From Actinomycetes bacterium (GTDB lineage Bacteria; Actinomycetota; Actinomycetes; Actinomycetales; Microbacteriaceae), in NCBI GenBank assembly GCA_023432005.1, contig JAEYVF010000149.1, positions 1 through 8,115 on the forward strand: DNA of 8,115 bases, given 5' to 3'. Below the pieces are notes generated by a model. The model worked only from the letters and a program-made list of their open reading frames with translations. It made no database searches and was not told where the DNA came from. The translations under genes and the position numbers were made by a program. Shown piece by piece: positions 1-7,141 of this stretch (the first letter of the stretch is position 1; every line of letters starts with the position of its first letter).

Positions 1-1609
1 CCGTCGGGCCGCGAAGCTCGCCGAGACCCTGCACGTGCTGCGCGGCATGGCATCCGAGTCCACGATCGAGGAGCTGCTGTGGACGGCGTGGGAGCGCAGC
101 GGCGTCGCCGAGCGCTGGCGCCGCGCGGCCCTCGGGACGGGTATCGAGGCGGCCGAGGCCAACCGCGACCTCGACGGCGTCGTCGCGCTCTTCTCCGCCG
201 CCAAGCGATTCGTCGAACAGCGCCCCACCGAGGGGATGCTCGAGTTCCTCGAGCACGTGCTCGACTCCGACATCGCCGACGACCTGCTCGCACCGCCGCG
301 CGCCGACGACGCCGTGCTCGTCGCCACGCCGTCCGCGCTCGTGGGGCTCGAGTTCCGCACGGTCGTGATCGCGTCGCTGCAGGACGGCGGGTGGCCCAAC
401 CTCCGCCCGCGCGGCTCGCTGCTCGCCCCGCAGCGCCTCGTGCGGGTGCTCGAGGGGCGGGACGCCGGCACGATCGACGAGCGCAAGCTCGTGCTCGACG
501 ACGAGCTGCGGATGTTCGCCCTCGCGGTCTCTCGCGCGTCCGAACGCGTCGTGCTCGCGGCGGTCGACAACGACGACGAGACGCGCAGCGTGCTGTTCTC
601 GCTCGCGCCCGACGCCGAGCCCCTCGCGGCGACGACGGCCGCTCCGCTCACCCTGAGGGGCCTCACGGGGCGCCTGCGCCGCGATCTCACGGCCCCCGAG
701 AGCATGCCCGTGCGCCGCGCGGAGGCCGCCGCCGCGCTCGCCCGCCTCGCGGCCGAGGGCGTGCCGGGAGCCGATCCGCAGCAGTGGCTCGGGCTCATCG
801 AGCCCTCGACGGACCGGCCGCTGTTCGCCGACGAGCCGGTGCGCGTGTCGCCCTCGCAGCTCGAGAACGTCGAGGCATCCGCGCTCGACTGGGCGATCTC
901 GCGCCTCGCGGCGGGTGGCTCCTCGCTCGTCATGAGCATCGGAACGATCGTGCACTGGGCGATGGAGACCGCGGAGACGCCCGACGTCGACGCGCTGTGG
1001 GCGCAGGTCGAGCGGCGCTGGCCCGAGCTGCCGTTCGAGGCGGAGTGGATCGCCGAGTTCCAGCGCCGCGCGACGCTCGGGCTCATCCGCGCGCTCGCGA
1101 GCTACCTCGGCGACTTCCTGAGAGACGGCAAGACGCTCGTAGCCGCTGAGGGCCGCTTCCGCTTCCCGATCGCCGACGACGTCATCGTGAGCGGGTCGAT
1201 CGACCGCGTCGAGCTCGCGCCGGGCGGCGACGTCGTGATCGTCGACCTCAAGACGGGGCGCCCGAAGACGTCGCAGGCGGAGATCGACGCGCATCCGCAG
1301 CTCGGCATCTACCAGCTCGCCTACCGCGAGGGCGTGCTCGACGAGTTCCTCGCCCCGCACGGCGAGCACCGCGGCGGCGGGGCGAAGCTCGTGTTCGTCA
1401 AGGAGGGCGTCGGGGGCAAGCTCTATCGCGAGGCCGTGCAGGCCACGCTCGACGACGAGGCCCTCGACGACTTCCGTGCGCGCATCCTCGCGGCCGCGGC
1501 GGTCATGAGGGCCGCCGAGTTCGAGGGCCCGCTCGAGCCGGCCTCCTACGGGCCGCGCCCCGATCCGGATGCCGTGCTGCCGCGCGTGCAGGAGGTGACG
1601 CATGACTGA
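1..1609 (+). CDS. adnA: AdnA-like helicase/nuclease subunit, 3' part (start outside window)
   Basis: The reading frame is open from base 2 with no stop, so this is the last 535 residues of a longer protein; the GTG at 35 is internal. The visible part starts in the UvrD-type C-terminal helicase domain. A motif V-like stretch (TPSALVGLEF, 326-355) and a motif VI-like stretch (FALAVSRAS, Arg codon 533-535) are recognisable. A RecB-family PD-(D/E)XK nuclease follows from about 840: GTIVH with His at 953-955, GSIDRVE with Asp at 1202-1204, VDLKTG with Asp at 1244-1246 and Lys at 1250-1252, and QLGIYQLAY with Gln at 1298-1300 and Tyr at 1310-1312. All expected catalytic positions are present. By family knowledge, AdnA pairs with AdnB to unwind and resect DNA ends in actinobacteria. 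Motif V departs from the usual HGxKGLEW, which fits AdnA being the weaker motor. The visible part has no cysteine. Assignment as AdnA rather than another AddB/RecB relative rests on gene order and similarity recalled from memory. Confidence 0.88.
   Translation, partial: RRAAKLAETLHVLRGMASESTIEELLWTAWERSGVAERWRRAALGTGIEAAEANRDLDGVVALFSAAKRFVEQRPTEGMLEFLEHVLDSDIADDLLAPPRADDAVLVATPSALVGLEFRTVVIASLQDGGWPNLRPRGSLLAPQRLVRVLEGRDAGTIDERKLVLDDELRMFALAVSRASERVVLAAVDNDDETRSVLFSLAPDAEPLAATTAAPLTLRGLTGRLRRDLTAPESMPVRRAEAAAALARLAAEGVPGADPQQWLGLIEPSTDRPLFADEPVRVSPSQLENVEASALDWAISRLAAGGSSLVMSIGTIVHWAMETAETPDVDALWAQVERRWPELPFEAEWIAEFQRRATLGLIRALASYLGDFLRDGKTLVAAEGRFRFPIADDVIVSGSIDRVELAPGGDVVIVDLKTGRPKTSQAEIDAHPQLGIYQLAYREGVLDEFLAPHGEHRGGGAKLVFVKEGVGGKLYREAVQATLDDEALDDFRARILAAAAVMRAAEFEGPLEPASYGPRPDPDAVLPRVQEVTHD
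1590..1598 (+). promoter_or_regulatory. Strong Shine-Dalgarno sequence for adnB, inside adnA
   Basis: AGGAGGTGA is a nine-base match to the complement of the 16S rRNA 3' end. Six bases separate GGAGG from the ATG at 1602. It lies inside the last adnA codons (Gln-Glu-Val-Thr) and fixes the adnB start. With the 8-nt overlap of the two frames (ATGACTGA, 1602-1609), it indicates coupled translation of two subunits needed in equal amounts. Confidence 0.85.
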
Positions 1610-4600
1610 GCCCGCGGCATCCGGGTCGCGCGTGACGGCCGCGCGCATCGCGGAGGCGCTCGCCGAGGTGCGGGCCACCCGCGGTGGCGACGGCGTCGTG
1701 CGCTACCCGACACCCGAGCAGACGGCCGTCATCGAGGCCGACCCGCGCGAGCCCGCGCTCGTGGTCGCGGGCGCCGGCTCCGGCAAGACCGAGACGATGG
1801 CCAACCGCGTGCTGTGGCTCGTCGCGAACGGGCACGTCGCGCCCGCCGAGGTGCTCGGCCTCACCTTCACGCGCAAGGCCGCGGGCGAGCTCGCGGAGCG
1901 CATCCGGGAGCGCCTCGCCGAGCTGCACGAGGCGGGTCTCACGCCCGAGGGTCACGACCTCTTCGACGCGCCCGAGATCTCCACCTACAACTCCTTCGCG
2001 AGCGCGGTCTTCCGCGACAACGCGCTCGTGCTCGGTCGCGACGGCGACGGCGTCGTGCTGGGGGAGGCCGCTGCCTGGCAGCTCGCCCGCTCCGTCGTGA
2101 TCCGCAGCACCGACCCGCGGCTCGCGTCGCTCGACAAGCGCCTCGACGCCGTCGTCGAGGCCACCATCCGCATCGCGGCGGGGCTCGCCGACAACGCAGC
2201 CGACCCCGAGCGCGTGTGCGAGCTGGGTCGTCGCTTCGCGGCCATGCGCGAGCTGCCGCTCGGCGACCGCCATGAGCGGGCCGATGTGCTGAAGACGATC
2301 GACGACCTCGCCCAGCTCGAGCTGCTCGTGGATCTCGCCGCCGAGTACGACGCCGCCAAGCGCGCCCGCGGCGCCGTCGACTACGCCGACCAGGTCGTGC
2401 TCGCCCTGCGCGCGGTCGAGAAGCGGGCCGAAGCGGGCGAGGAGCTGCGTGCGCGCTTCCGCGTCGTGCTGCTCGACGAGTACCAGGACACATCGGTCGT
2501 GCAGACCGAGCTGCTCGCGCGGCTCTTCGCGGGAACGCCCGTGACCGCGGTGGGCGATCCCAACCAGTCGATCTACGGATGGCGCGGGGCGAGCGCGTCG
2601 AACCTCGGCGAGTTCCGCGTGCGGTTCCGCGCGACCGACGGCGGCCCGGCTCCCGACTTCACCCTCGCGACGAGCTGGCGCAACGGCGAGCGCATCCTCG
2701 ATGCCGCGAACGCGCTCGTCGCGGGTGGGGACACCCCCATCCCGGTGCCGACGCTCACAGCGCGGCCGGGCGCGAGCGCCTACGCCGTCGACAGCGCCTT
2801 CCCGGAGACGGTCGCCGAGGAGGCGGCGCACGTCGCCGCGTGGCTGCGCGAGCGACTCGCCGAGGTGGAGCGCCGCACGGGCCGCCCCGGCACCGCGGCC
2901 CTCCTGCTGCGCGCGCGCAAGACGCAGCAGCAGTTCCTCGACGCGCTGCGCGAGGCGGGCGTGAGATACCACGTGCTCGGCGTCGGCGGGCTGCTCGCCG
3001 AGCCCGAGATCGCCGACCTCGTGAGCGCTCTGCGCGTGATCGACAGCCCCGACGCGGGGCTCGAGCTCGTGCGCCTGCTCGCCGGCGCGCGGTGGCGCCT
3101 CGGCGTCGCCGACCTCGACGTGCTGCGCGAGGTGTCGGGATGGCTCGCCCGACACGACGCAGCCGAGAGCGGGATCCTCTCCGACGACGTGCAGCAGCGC
3201 ATGCGCGACTCGGTCGCCGACGGCGAGGGCGGCTCGATCGTCGACGCCCTCGAGTTCGTCGGCCGTGTGCCCGAGACCCATCGCGCGCTCGAGGGGTTCA
3301 GCGCCGAGGGTCTCGCGCGGCTGCGGGACGCCGCGGCGCTCTTCGACCGTCTCCGCGCACGGGCGGGGCTCGAGCTCCCCGAGCTCATCGTGCTCGTCGC
3401 ACACGAGCTGCGGCTCGACCTCGAGCTCGCCGCCAACGAGACCCGCACGGCGGGGGAGGCGAACCTCGACGCCCTGCTCGACGCACTCTCGGGCTACCTC
3501 GCGATCGCCGAGACGGCCACGCTCGGCGGGTTCCTCGCGTGGCTCAAGGAGGCCGAGCAGCGAGAGGACCTCACCCCGCGGCCCGAGGATCCGGAGCCCG
3601 GAACCGTGCAGGTGCTCACGGTGCACGGCTCGAAGGGCCTCGAGTGGGACGTCGTCGCGGTGCCGCGCCTCGTCGAGGACGAGCTGCCCGCGCGTCCGCT
3701 CGAGGGATACGGCGGCTGGCTCGGCTTCGGCCGGTTCCCCTGGCCCGAGCGCGGCGATGCCGCCCACCTGCCCGTCTTCGACCTCTCGCGCATCGACTCG
3801 CGCAAGGCGTTCGCCGACGAGGTCAAGCGCTTCCGGGAGCGGGTGGTCGACCACTATCGCGCGGAGGAGCGCCGGCTCGCCTACGTCGCCGTGACGCGCG
3901 CACGCGACCATCTGCTGCTGACGGGCTCGTTCTGGGGCGGCCAGACCCGGCCCCGCACGGCGAGCCGCTTCCTGCGGGAGCTCGCCGACGCGGGGGTCGT
4001 GGCGCCCCTCCCGGAGGCCTCCGCGACCGACGCGCCTCCCCCGGGGGCTGAACCCGAGGTCACGCGGTGGCCCCACGACCCCTTCGGGTCGCGGGCGGCC
4101 GCCGTGCGCGCGGCCGCCGCTGCGGTGCGCACCGCCGCACCCGCGCTCGACGGACCGTGGGCGCGCGAGCTCGCGCTGCTGCTCGAGGAGCGCGAGCGGC
4201 GCCGCTCCCGCGAGGGCGTCGTGCCGCTCCCCGTGCGCATCCCGGCATCCGCGTTCAAGGACTACGTGACCGACCCGGATGCCGTGGCCGCCGAGCTGCG
4301 TCGGCCGATGCCCGAGCGCCCCTATCGGGCGACCCGGCTCGGAACGCTCTTCCACTCGTGGGTCGAGGAGCGCTACGGGCGCGTGGGGGGCTCCGACGAG
4401 CTCGACGCGGCCCCGTTCGAGCTCGACGGCGACGGCGAGGTCGTCGACGCCGAGAAGCTCGCCGAGCTGCAGGCCACCTTCGAGCGCTCCGAGTGGGCGC
4501 AGCTGCGTCCCGTCGAGGTCGAGCGCGAGATCCATCTGCCCTTCGACGGCCGGGTCGTCATCTGCAAGATCGACGCGGTCTACCGTCGCGGCGACCGTTT

Positions 4601-4841
4601 CGAGGTCGTGGACTGGAAGACCGGCAAGGCGCCGCGCGACGCCGCCGACCTCGAGCGCAAGCAGCTGCAGCTCGCCCTCTACCGCCTCGCGTACGCGCGC
4701 TGGGAGGGCATCGACCCGGGTCTCATCGACGCCGCGTTCTACTTCGTGCACGACGACACCGTGATCCGCCCCGACCACATCGACACCGAGCAGGAGCTGC
4801 TCGCCCGCTGGCGCGCGGCCTTCGGCGCGCCCCCCGCGTAG
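1602..4841 (+). CDS. adnB: AdnB-like ATP-dependent helicase/nuclease (UvrD/RecB family)
   Basis: A complete 1079-residue protein, close to the roughly 1,100 usual for AdnB. All superfamily 1A helicase motifs are intact: Q motif TPEQ (Gln40), Walker A GAGSGKT (57-63, Lys62), Walker B LLDEYQD (Asp292, Glu293), motif III GDPNQSIYGWRG (from 318), motif IV SWRNGERI (Arg360), motif V VHGSKGLEW (674-682) and motif VI YVAVTRAR (Arg766). An Ala/Pro/Arg-rich linker at about 800-875 leads to a RecB-type nuclease: GTLFH (His918), KIDAVY (Asp991), VDWKTGK (Asp1004, Lys1006) and QLQLALYRLAY (Gln1021 or Gln1023, Tyr1027). It should be the main translocating motor of the AdnAB complex, which in mycobacteria resects double-strand breaks. 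The ATG at 1602 follows an excellent ribosome binding site and overlaps adnA by 8 nt, so the two form an operon. Only two cysteines occur (206 and 988), too few for a four-cysteine Fe-S site. Its stop abuts the stop of the opposing LysR gene. Confidence 0.92.
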   Translation: MTEPAASGSRVTAARIAEALAEVRATRGGDGVVRYPTPEQTAVIEADPREPALVVAGAGSGKTETMANRVLWLVANGHVAPAEVLGLTFTRKAAGELAERIRERLAELHEAGLTPEGHDLFDAPEISTYNSFASAVFRDNALVLGRDGDGVVLGEAAAWQLARSVVIRSTDPRLASLDKRLDAVVEATIRIAAGLADNAADPERVCELGRRFAAMRELPLGDRHERADVLKTIDDLAQLELLVDLAAEYDAAKRARGAVDYADQVVLALRAVEKRAEAGEELRARFRVVLLDEYQDTSVVQTELLARLFAGTPVTAVGDPNQSIYGWRGASASNLGEFRVRFRATDGGPAPDFTLATSWRNGERILDAANALVAGGDTPIPVPTLTARPGASAYAVDSAFPETVAEEAAHVAAWLRERLAEVERRTGRPGTAALLLRARKTQQQFLDALREAGVRYHVLGVGGLLAEPEIADLVSALRVIDSPDAGLELVRLLAGARWRLGVADLDVLREVSGWLARHDAAESGILSDDVQQRMRDSVADGEGGSIVDALEFVGRVPETHRALEGFSAEGLARLRDAAALFDRLRARAGLELPELIVLVAHELRLDLELAANETRTAGEANLDALLDALSGYLAIAETATLGGFLAWLKEAEQREDLTPRPEDPEPGTVQVLTVHGSKGLEWDVVAVPRLVEDELPARPLEGYGGWLGFGRFPWPERGDAAHLPVFDLSRIDSRKAFADEVKRFRERVVDHYRAEERRLAYVAVTRARDHLLLTGSFWGGQTRPRTASRFLRELADAGVVAPLPEASATDAPPPGAEPEVTRWPHDPFGSRAAAVRAAAAAVRTAAPALDGPWARELALLLEERERRRSREGVVPLPVRIPASAFKDYVTDPDAVAAELRRPMPERPYRATRLGTLFHSWVEERYGRVGGSDELDAAPFELDGDGEVVDAEKLAELQATFERSEWAQLRPVEVEREIHLPFDGRVVICKIDAVYRRGDRFEVVDWKTGKAPRDAADLERKQLQLALYRLAYARWEGIDPGLIDAAFYFVHDDTVIRPDHIDTEQELLARWRAAFGAPPA
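4810..4831 (+). terminator. GC-rich hairpin at the 3' end of adnB, possible terminator
   Basis: GGCGCGC (4810-4816) pairs perfectly with GCGCGCC (4825-4831) around an 8-base loop, GGCCTTCG. It lies in the last adnB codons, seven bases before the stop codon. No T-tract follows. The region is so GC-rich that a 7-bp stem could arise by chance. It is listed because no other terminator candidate separates adnB from the opposing LysR gene, whose stop is directly adjacent. Confidence 0.25.
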
Positions 4842-5684
4842 CTACCGCGCGGTCGCGTGGATGGCGTTTGCGAGCGCCTCGACGGGCTCGCGCGCCGAGC
4901 GGGGGTTGGCGAGCAGCGTGAAGTCGACCTCGCCCATCCGCGGCAGCTCGAAGACGCCCGTGACCTCGGTGAGGTCGTCGGGGATGAGCACGCGCGGGAA
5001 GACGCCGATGCCGATGCCGGCGCGCAGCGCCGCGAGTGCGCCGTTCACCTCGCGCACATTGCACGTGATGCGCCAGGTGCGGCCCGCCTCCTCGAGGGTG
5101 CGGATGGCGGTGTCGCGCGAGTAGCTGGGCGCCTGATACACGATGAGCGGCACGGGCGCGTCGGGGTCGAGTCGCAGCGAGCGGTGCGCCACCCACACGA
5201 GCCGCTCGCGCCGCACGGTGCGGCCCTCGTCGTGCCCGGGATCCTGCTTGACGTAGACGAGGTCGAGCTGCCCCGCGGCGAGTCGTCGGGTGAGCTGCCC
5301 GCTCTGGCCGACGGTGAGCTCGAGATTGATCTGCGGATACAGCTGCCGGAAGTCGCGCAGCACCTGCGGCAGGTGCGTGAGGGCGAGGTCGTCCGCGGCG
5401 CCGAAGCGCAGGCGACCTCGCATCGCCGAGCCGACGAAGTAGGCCGCGGCCTCGTCGTGGGCCGCGAGGATGGTGCGCGCGAAGCCGAGCATCGCGTCGC
5501 CGTTGTCGGTGAGCTGCACGGCACGCGTGTCGCGGGCGACGAGCACCCTGCCCGCGGCGGCCTCGAGCTTGCGCACCTGCTGGCTGACCGTGGGCTGGCT
5601 GATGCCGAGCAGCTCTGCGGCGCGCGTGAAGCTCGCGGTGTCGGCGACGGCGACGAAGGTGCGCAGCAGCACGGGGTCGAACAT
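4842..5684 (-). CDS. LysR-type transcriptional regulator (LrhA/PecT-like effector domain)
   Basis: A 280-residue protein, slightly short for the family. Residues 1-60 form the winged helix-turn-helix, with the recognition region AAELLGISQPTVSQQVRKLE typical of LysR proteins. Residues from about 85 to 280 form the periplasmic-binding-protein-like effector domain. Its patterns (LPQVLRDFRQLYPQINLEL, AAGQLDLVYV, RERLVWVAH, ALAALRAGIGIGVFP) resemble the LrhA/PecT branch. The ATG at 5684 is supported by AGAGG (5690-5694) five bases upstream and by the correct family N-terminus. It is a cytoplasmic DNA-binding protein, probably a tetramer. It is divergent from the MFS exporter gene with 81 bp between start codons, so it most likely controls that gene and itself. 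The effector cannot be read from sequence. Its TAG (4842-4844) directly abuts the adnB TAG (4839-4841). Confidence 0.93.
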   Translation of the reverse strand: MFDPVLLRTFVAVADTASFTRAAELLGISQPTVSQQVRKLEAAAGRVLVARDTRAVQLTDNGDAMLGFARTILAAHDEAAAYFVGSAMRGRLRFGAADDLALTHLPQVLRDFRQLYPQINLELTVGQSGQLTRRLAAGQLDLVYVKQDPGHDEGRTVRRERLVWVAHRSLRLDPDAPVPLIVYQAPSYSRDTAIRTLEEAGRTWRITCNVREVNGALAALRAGIGIGVFPRVLIPDDLTEVTGVFELPRMGEVDFTLLANPRSAREPVEALANAIHATAR

Positions 5685-5694
5685 CCGGACCTCT

Positions 5695-5709
5695 ATTCGT
5701 AAATCGAAT
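5695..5709. promoter_or_regulatory. Inverted repeat ATTCG-N5-CGAAT, likely LysR recognition site
   Basis: A perfect 5-bp dyad with a 5-bp centre (TAAAT), containing the T-N11-A pattern (T5696, A5708) known for LysR-type operators. It is AT-rich in a very GC-rich setting. The centre is about 64 bp upstream of the predicted exporter start point, close to the -65 position usual for LysR recognition sites. It also lies across the predicted lysR transcription start (about 5707), which would allow autorepression. The dyad is seen directly; binding is inferred. Confidence 0.6.
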
Positions 5710-5713
5710 GGGA

Positions 5714-5719
5714 GTTATA
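5714..5719 (-). promoter_or_regulatory. Possible -10 element of the LysR gene
   Basis: On the minus strand this reads TATAAC, five of six matches to TATAAT. It would place the start point near 5707 and give a leader of about 22 nt that includes the AGAGG ribosome binding site. I see no good -35 match at 16-19 bp, so the call is tentative. Confidence 0.4.
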
Positions 5720-5752
5720 GCGAACATAGCTCGACGCAATGTCACGGGCTAT
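5717..5752. repeat. ATAGC half-sites in the divergent control region
   Basis: ATAGC occurs at 5717-5721 and again at 5726-5730 on the plus strand, with an inverted copy GCTAT at 5748-5752. The two direct copies are 9 bp apart, start to start, and lie just upstream of the proposed exporter -35 box, where LysR activation sites are often found. They differ from the ATTCG dyad, so they could be a lower-affinity activation site, a site for another protein, or chance. Confidence 0.3.
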
Positions 5753-5759
5753 CTAGCCT
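5731..5759 (+). promoter_or_regulatory. Predicted promoter of the MFS exporter, leaderless geometry
   Basis: TCGACG (5731-5736; four of six matches to TTGACA) is followed by a 17-bp spacer and TAGCCT (5754-5759), which fits the actinobacterial TANNNT -10 consensus. With the -10 box at -12 to -7, transcription would begin at 5766, the G of the predicted GTG start codon. No Shine-Dalgarno sequence precedes that codon, which agrees with a leaderless mRNA. A weaker alternative -10 is TATCTA at 5750-5755. Confidence 0.5.
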
Positions 5760-5765
5760 TGAATC

Positions 5766-7115
5766 GTGTCACCACCACCGCCACCGCCCGATCCCGACGC
5801 GGTGCCGCATCCGGTGACCGAGCCCATCCCCGTCGTCGAGCGCCGACCCACCGTCCGCGAGAGCCTCGCGGCCCTCGGCGCCTACAACTACCGCCTCTAC
5901 CTCGGCGCGCTCATGCTCGGGAGCACGGGCGCGTGGATGGCGCGCGTCGCGATCGACTGGCTCGTGCTCGAGCTCACGGGCGACCTGGCCCTCGTGGGCA
6001 TCGTCGTCGCCCTCCAGTTCGCACCCATGCTGCTGCTCGGGCCGTGGGCGGGCGTGCTGTCGGACCGGCTCCCGAGGCGTTACGTGCTGCTGTCGATGCA
6101 AGGGGTCGCCACGGTGGCCAACGGAGCCCTCGCCCTGCTGGTGCTGAGCGGGCACGTGGCGGTCTGGCACGTCATGTTCATCGCGGCGATCGGAGGCGTC
6201 GCGGGGGCGATCGAGGGGCCGAGTCGCACGGCGTTCGTCTCGGAGATGGTCGGAACGGCCCGACTGCGGGGCGCCATCAGCCTCAATGCCATGACGTTCC
6301 ACCTCGGCGGGCTCATCGGGCCGGCCCTCTCCGGCGTGCTCATCGCCGCCATCGGGTCCGGGTGGTCGATCGCCGTCAACGCGTGCGCGACGGCGGTCGC
6401 CGTCCTCGCGATCGCCCTCATGCGCGGGCACGAGCTCGTCCCGACGCCCAAGCAGCCGCGGTCGCGTGGCCAGTTCCGCGAGGCGCTGCGCTACGCGTGG
6501 CGCAAGCCCACCATCCGCTGGCCCCTCGTGCTGCTCGCGGCCGTCGCGGTCTTCGGGATGAACTTGCCCGTGCTGCTCGCCGCCGCGGCGGACGAGATCT
6601 ACGGCACGGGCGCGACGGGCTACGGGCTGTACAACTCCCTGTGCGCGGGCGGCGCCCTCCTCGGCGCGATCCTGGCGTCACAGCGGCGCAGCCTGCGTCT
6701 GCGTGACGTCGTGGGCTTCACGCTGCTCTACGGCGCGATCACGATGTTCGCCGGATGGGGCATCTGGTACCCCCTGTTCCTCTCGGCCCTCGTGGGCATC
6801 GGTGTCTCGCGCCTGCTGTTCGCGATCGGCGCCGACGCCCTCACGCAGCTCTCCACGAACCCCGCCATCCGCGGGCGCGTCGTGTCGTTCTACATGATGG
6901 TGGCGATGGGGGGCCAGGCGGCGGGCGGTGTCATCATGGGCTGGATCGCCGGCACCTTCGGCGGCCAGACGGCGTTCCTCGTGGCGGGCGCCGTGCCGGC
7001 GGTCACCGCACTCGTCGTGGGCGTCGTGCTCGCGCACCGACACCAGCTGCGCATCCGCGTCGACCTGCGCAGCCTCGCGAGCGTCGTCGCGATCGTGCCC
7101 CGCGCGAGCGCGTGA
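5766..7115 (+). CDS. MFS exporter, EntS-like/MFS_3 group
   Basis: A 449-residue integral membrane protein that should export a small molecule by proton antiport; the substrate is not readable. Helices alternate with loops in a 6+6 layout. TM1 is about 44-68 and TM2 about 74-98. The motif A loop GVLSDRLPRR (96-105) carries the usual Asp and Arg residues. The stretch GPSRTAFVSEM (151-161), then RLRGAISLNAM (166-176) and GLIGPALSG (182-190), and RGRVVSFYMM (369-378) later on, are typical of EntS-like MFS_3 transporters. The central cytoplasmic loop is about 220-252. GTG at 5766 is the first usable start after an in-frame TGA at 5760-5762. No Shine-Dalgarno sequence is present there or at the alternatives, Val13 (5802) and Val17 (5814). 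The long start gives a cytoplasmic N-terminus with six consecutive prolines (residues 3-8). The gene is divergent from a LysR gene, its probable regulator, and convergent with the phosphotransferase homologue. Confidence 0.9.
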   Translation: MSPPPPPPDPDAVPHPVTEPIPVVERRPTVRESLAALGAYNYRLYLGALMLGSTGAWMARVAIDWLVLELTGDLALVGIVVALQFAPMLLLGPWAGVLSDRLPRRYVLLSMQGVATVANGALALLVLSGHVAVWHVMFIAAIGGVAGAIEGPSRTAFVSEMVGTARLRGAISLNAMTFHLGGLIGPALSGVLIAAIGSGWSIAVNACATAVAVLAIALMRGHELVPTPKQPRSRGQFREALRYAWRKPTIRWPLVLLAAVAVFGMNLPVLLAAAADEIYGTGATGYGLYNSLCAGGALLGAILASQRRSLRLRDVVGFTLLYGAITMFAGWGIWYPLFLSALVGIGVSRLLFAIGADALTQLSTNPAIRGRVVSFYMMVAMGGQAAGGVIMGWIAGTFGGQTAFLVAGAVPAVTALVVGVVLAHRHQLRIRVDLRSLASVVAIVPRASA

Positions 7116-7141
7116 GCCGCTAGGAGACGCGCTCCGCGCGG
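7100..7141. terminator. Possible bidirectional terminator: GC-rich stem-loop between convergent genes
   Basis: Bases 7100-7112 pair with 7128-7141 to give 13 base pairs with one bulged C (7135). The pairs include GAGCGCG (7106-7112) with CGCGCTC (7128-7134) and GCGC (7102-7105) with GCGC (7136-7139). The 15-base loop (7113-7127) holds both stop codons, TGA of the exporter and TAG of the opposing gene. There is no U-tract. Actinobacterial stem-loops without U-tracts have been proposed as terminators, and the central position would serve both strands. Confidence 0.5.

Noticed and set aside
35..37. GTG as the start of the first gene
   Set aside because: The frame is open to the left edge of the window and the protein begins in the middle of a helicase domain, so this is an internal valine.
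1503..4778. A 1091-residue open frame on the minus strand opposite adnB
   Set aside because: Its composition (Arg, Gly, Glu, Val, His rich) shows no domain motifs, while the opposite strand carries every UvrD and RecB-nuclease motif. Long antisense frames are expected when stop codons are rare in GC-rich genes.
4857..5702. A 281-residue plus-strand frame opposite the LysR gene
   Set aside because: It mirrors a clear LysR gene with intact helix-turn-helix and effector domains; no recognisable protein features of its own.
5708..6706. A 332-residue plus-strand frame starting before the MFS gene
   Set aside because: It overlaps the promoter and most of the exporter in another frame; the sequence is Arg/Ala/Pro-rich without hydrophobic helices or motifs.
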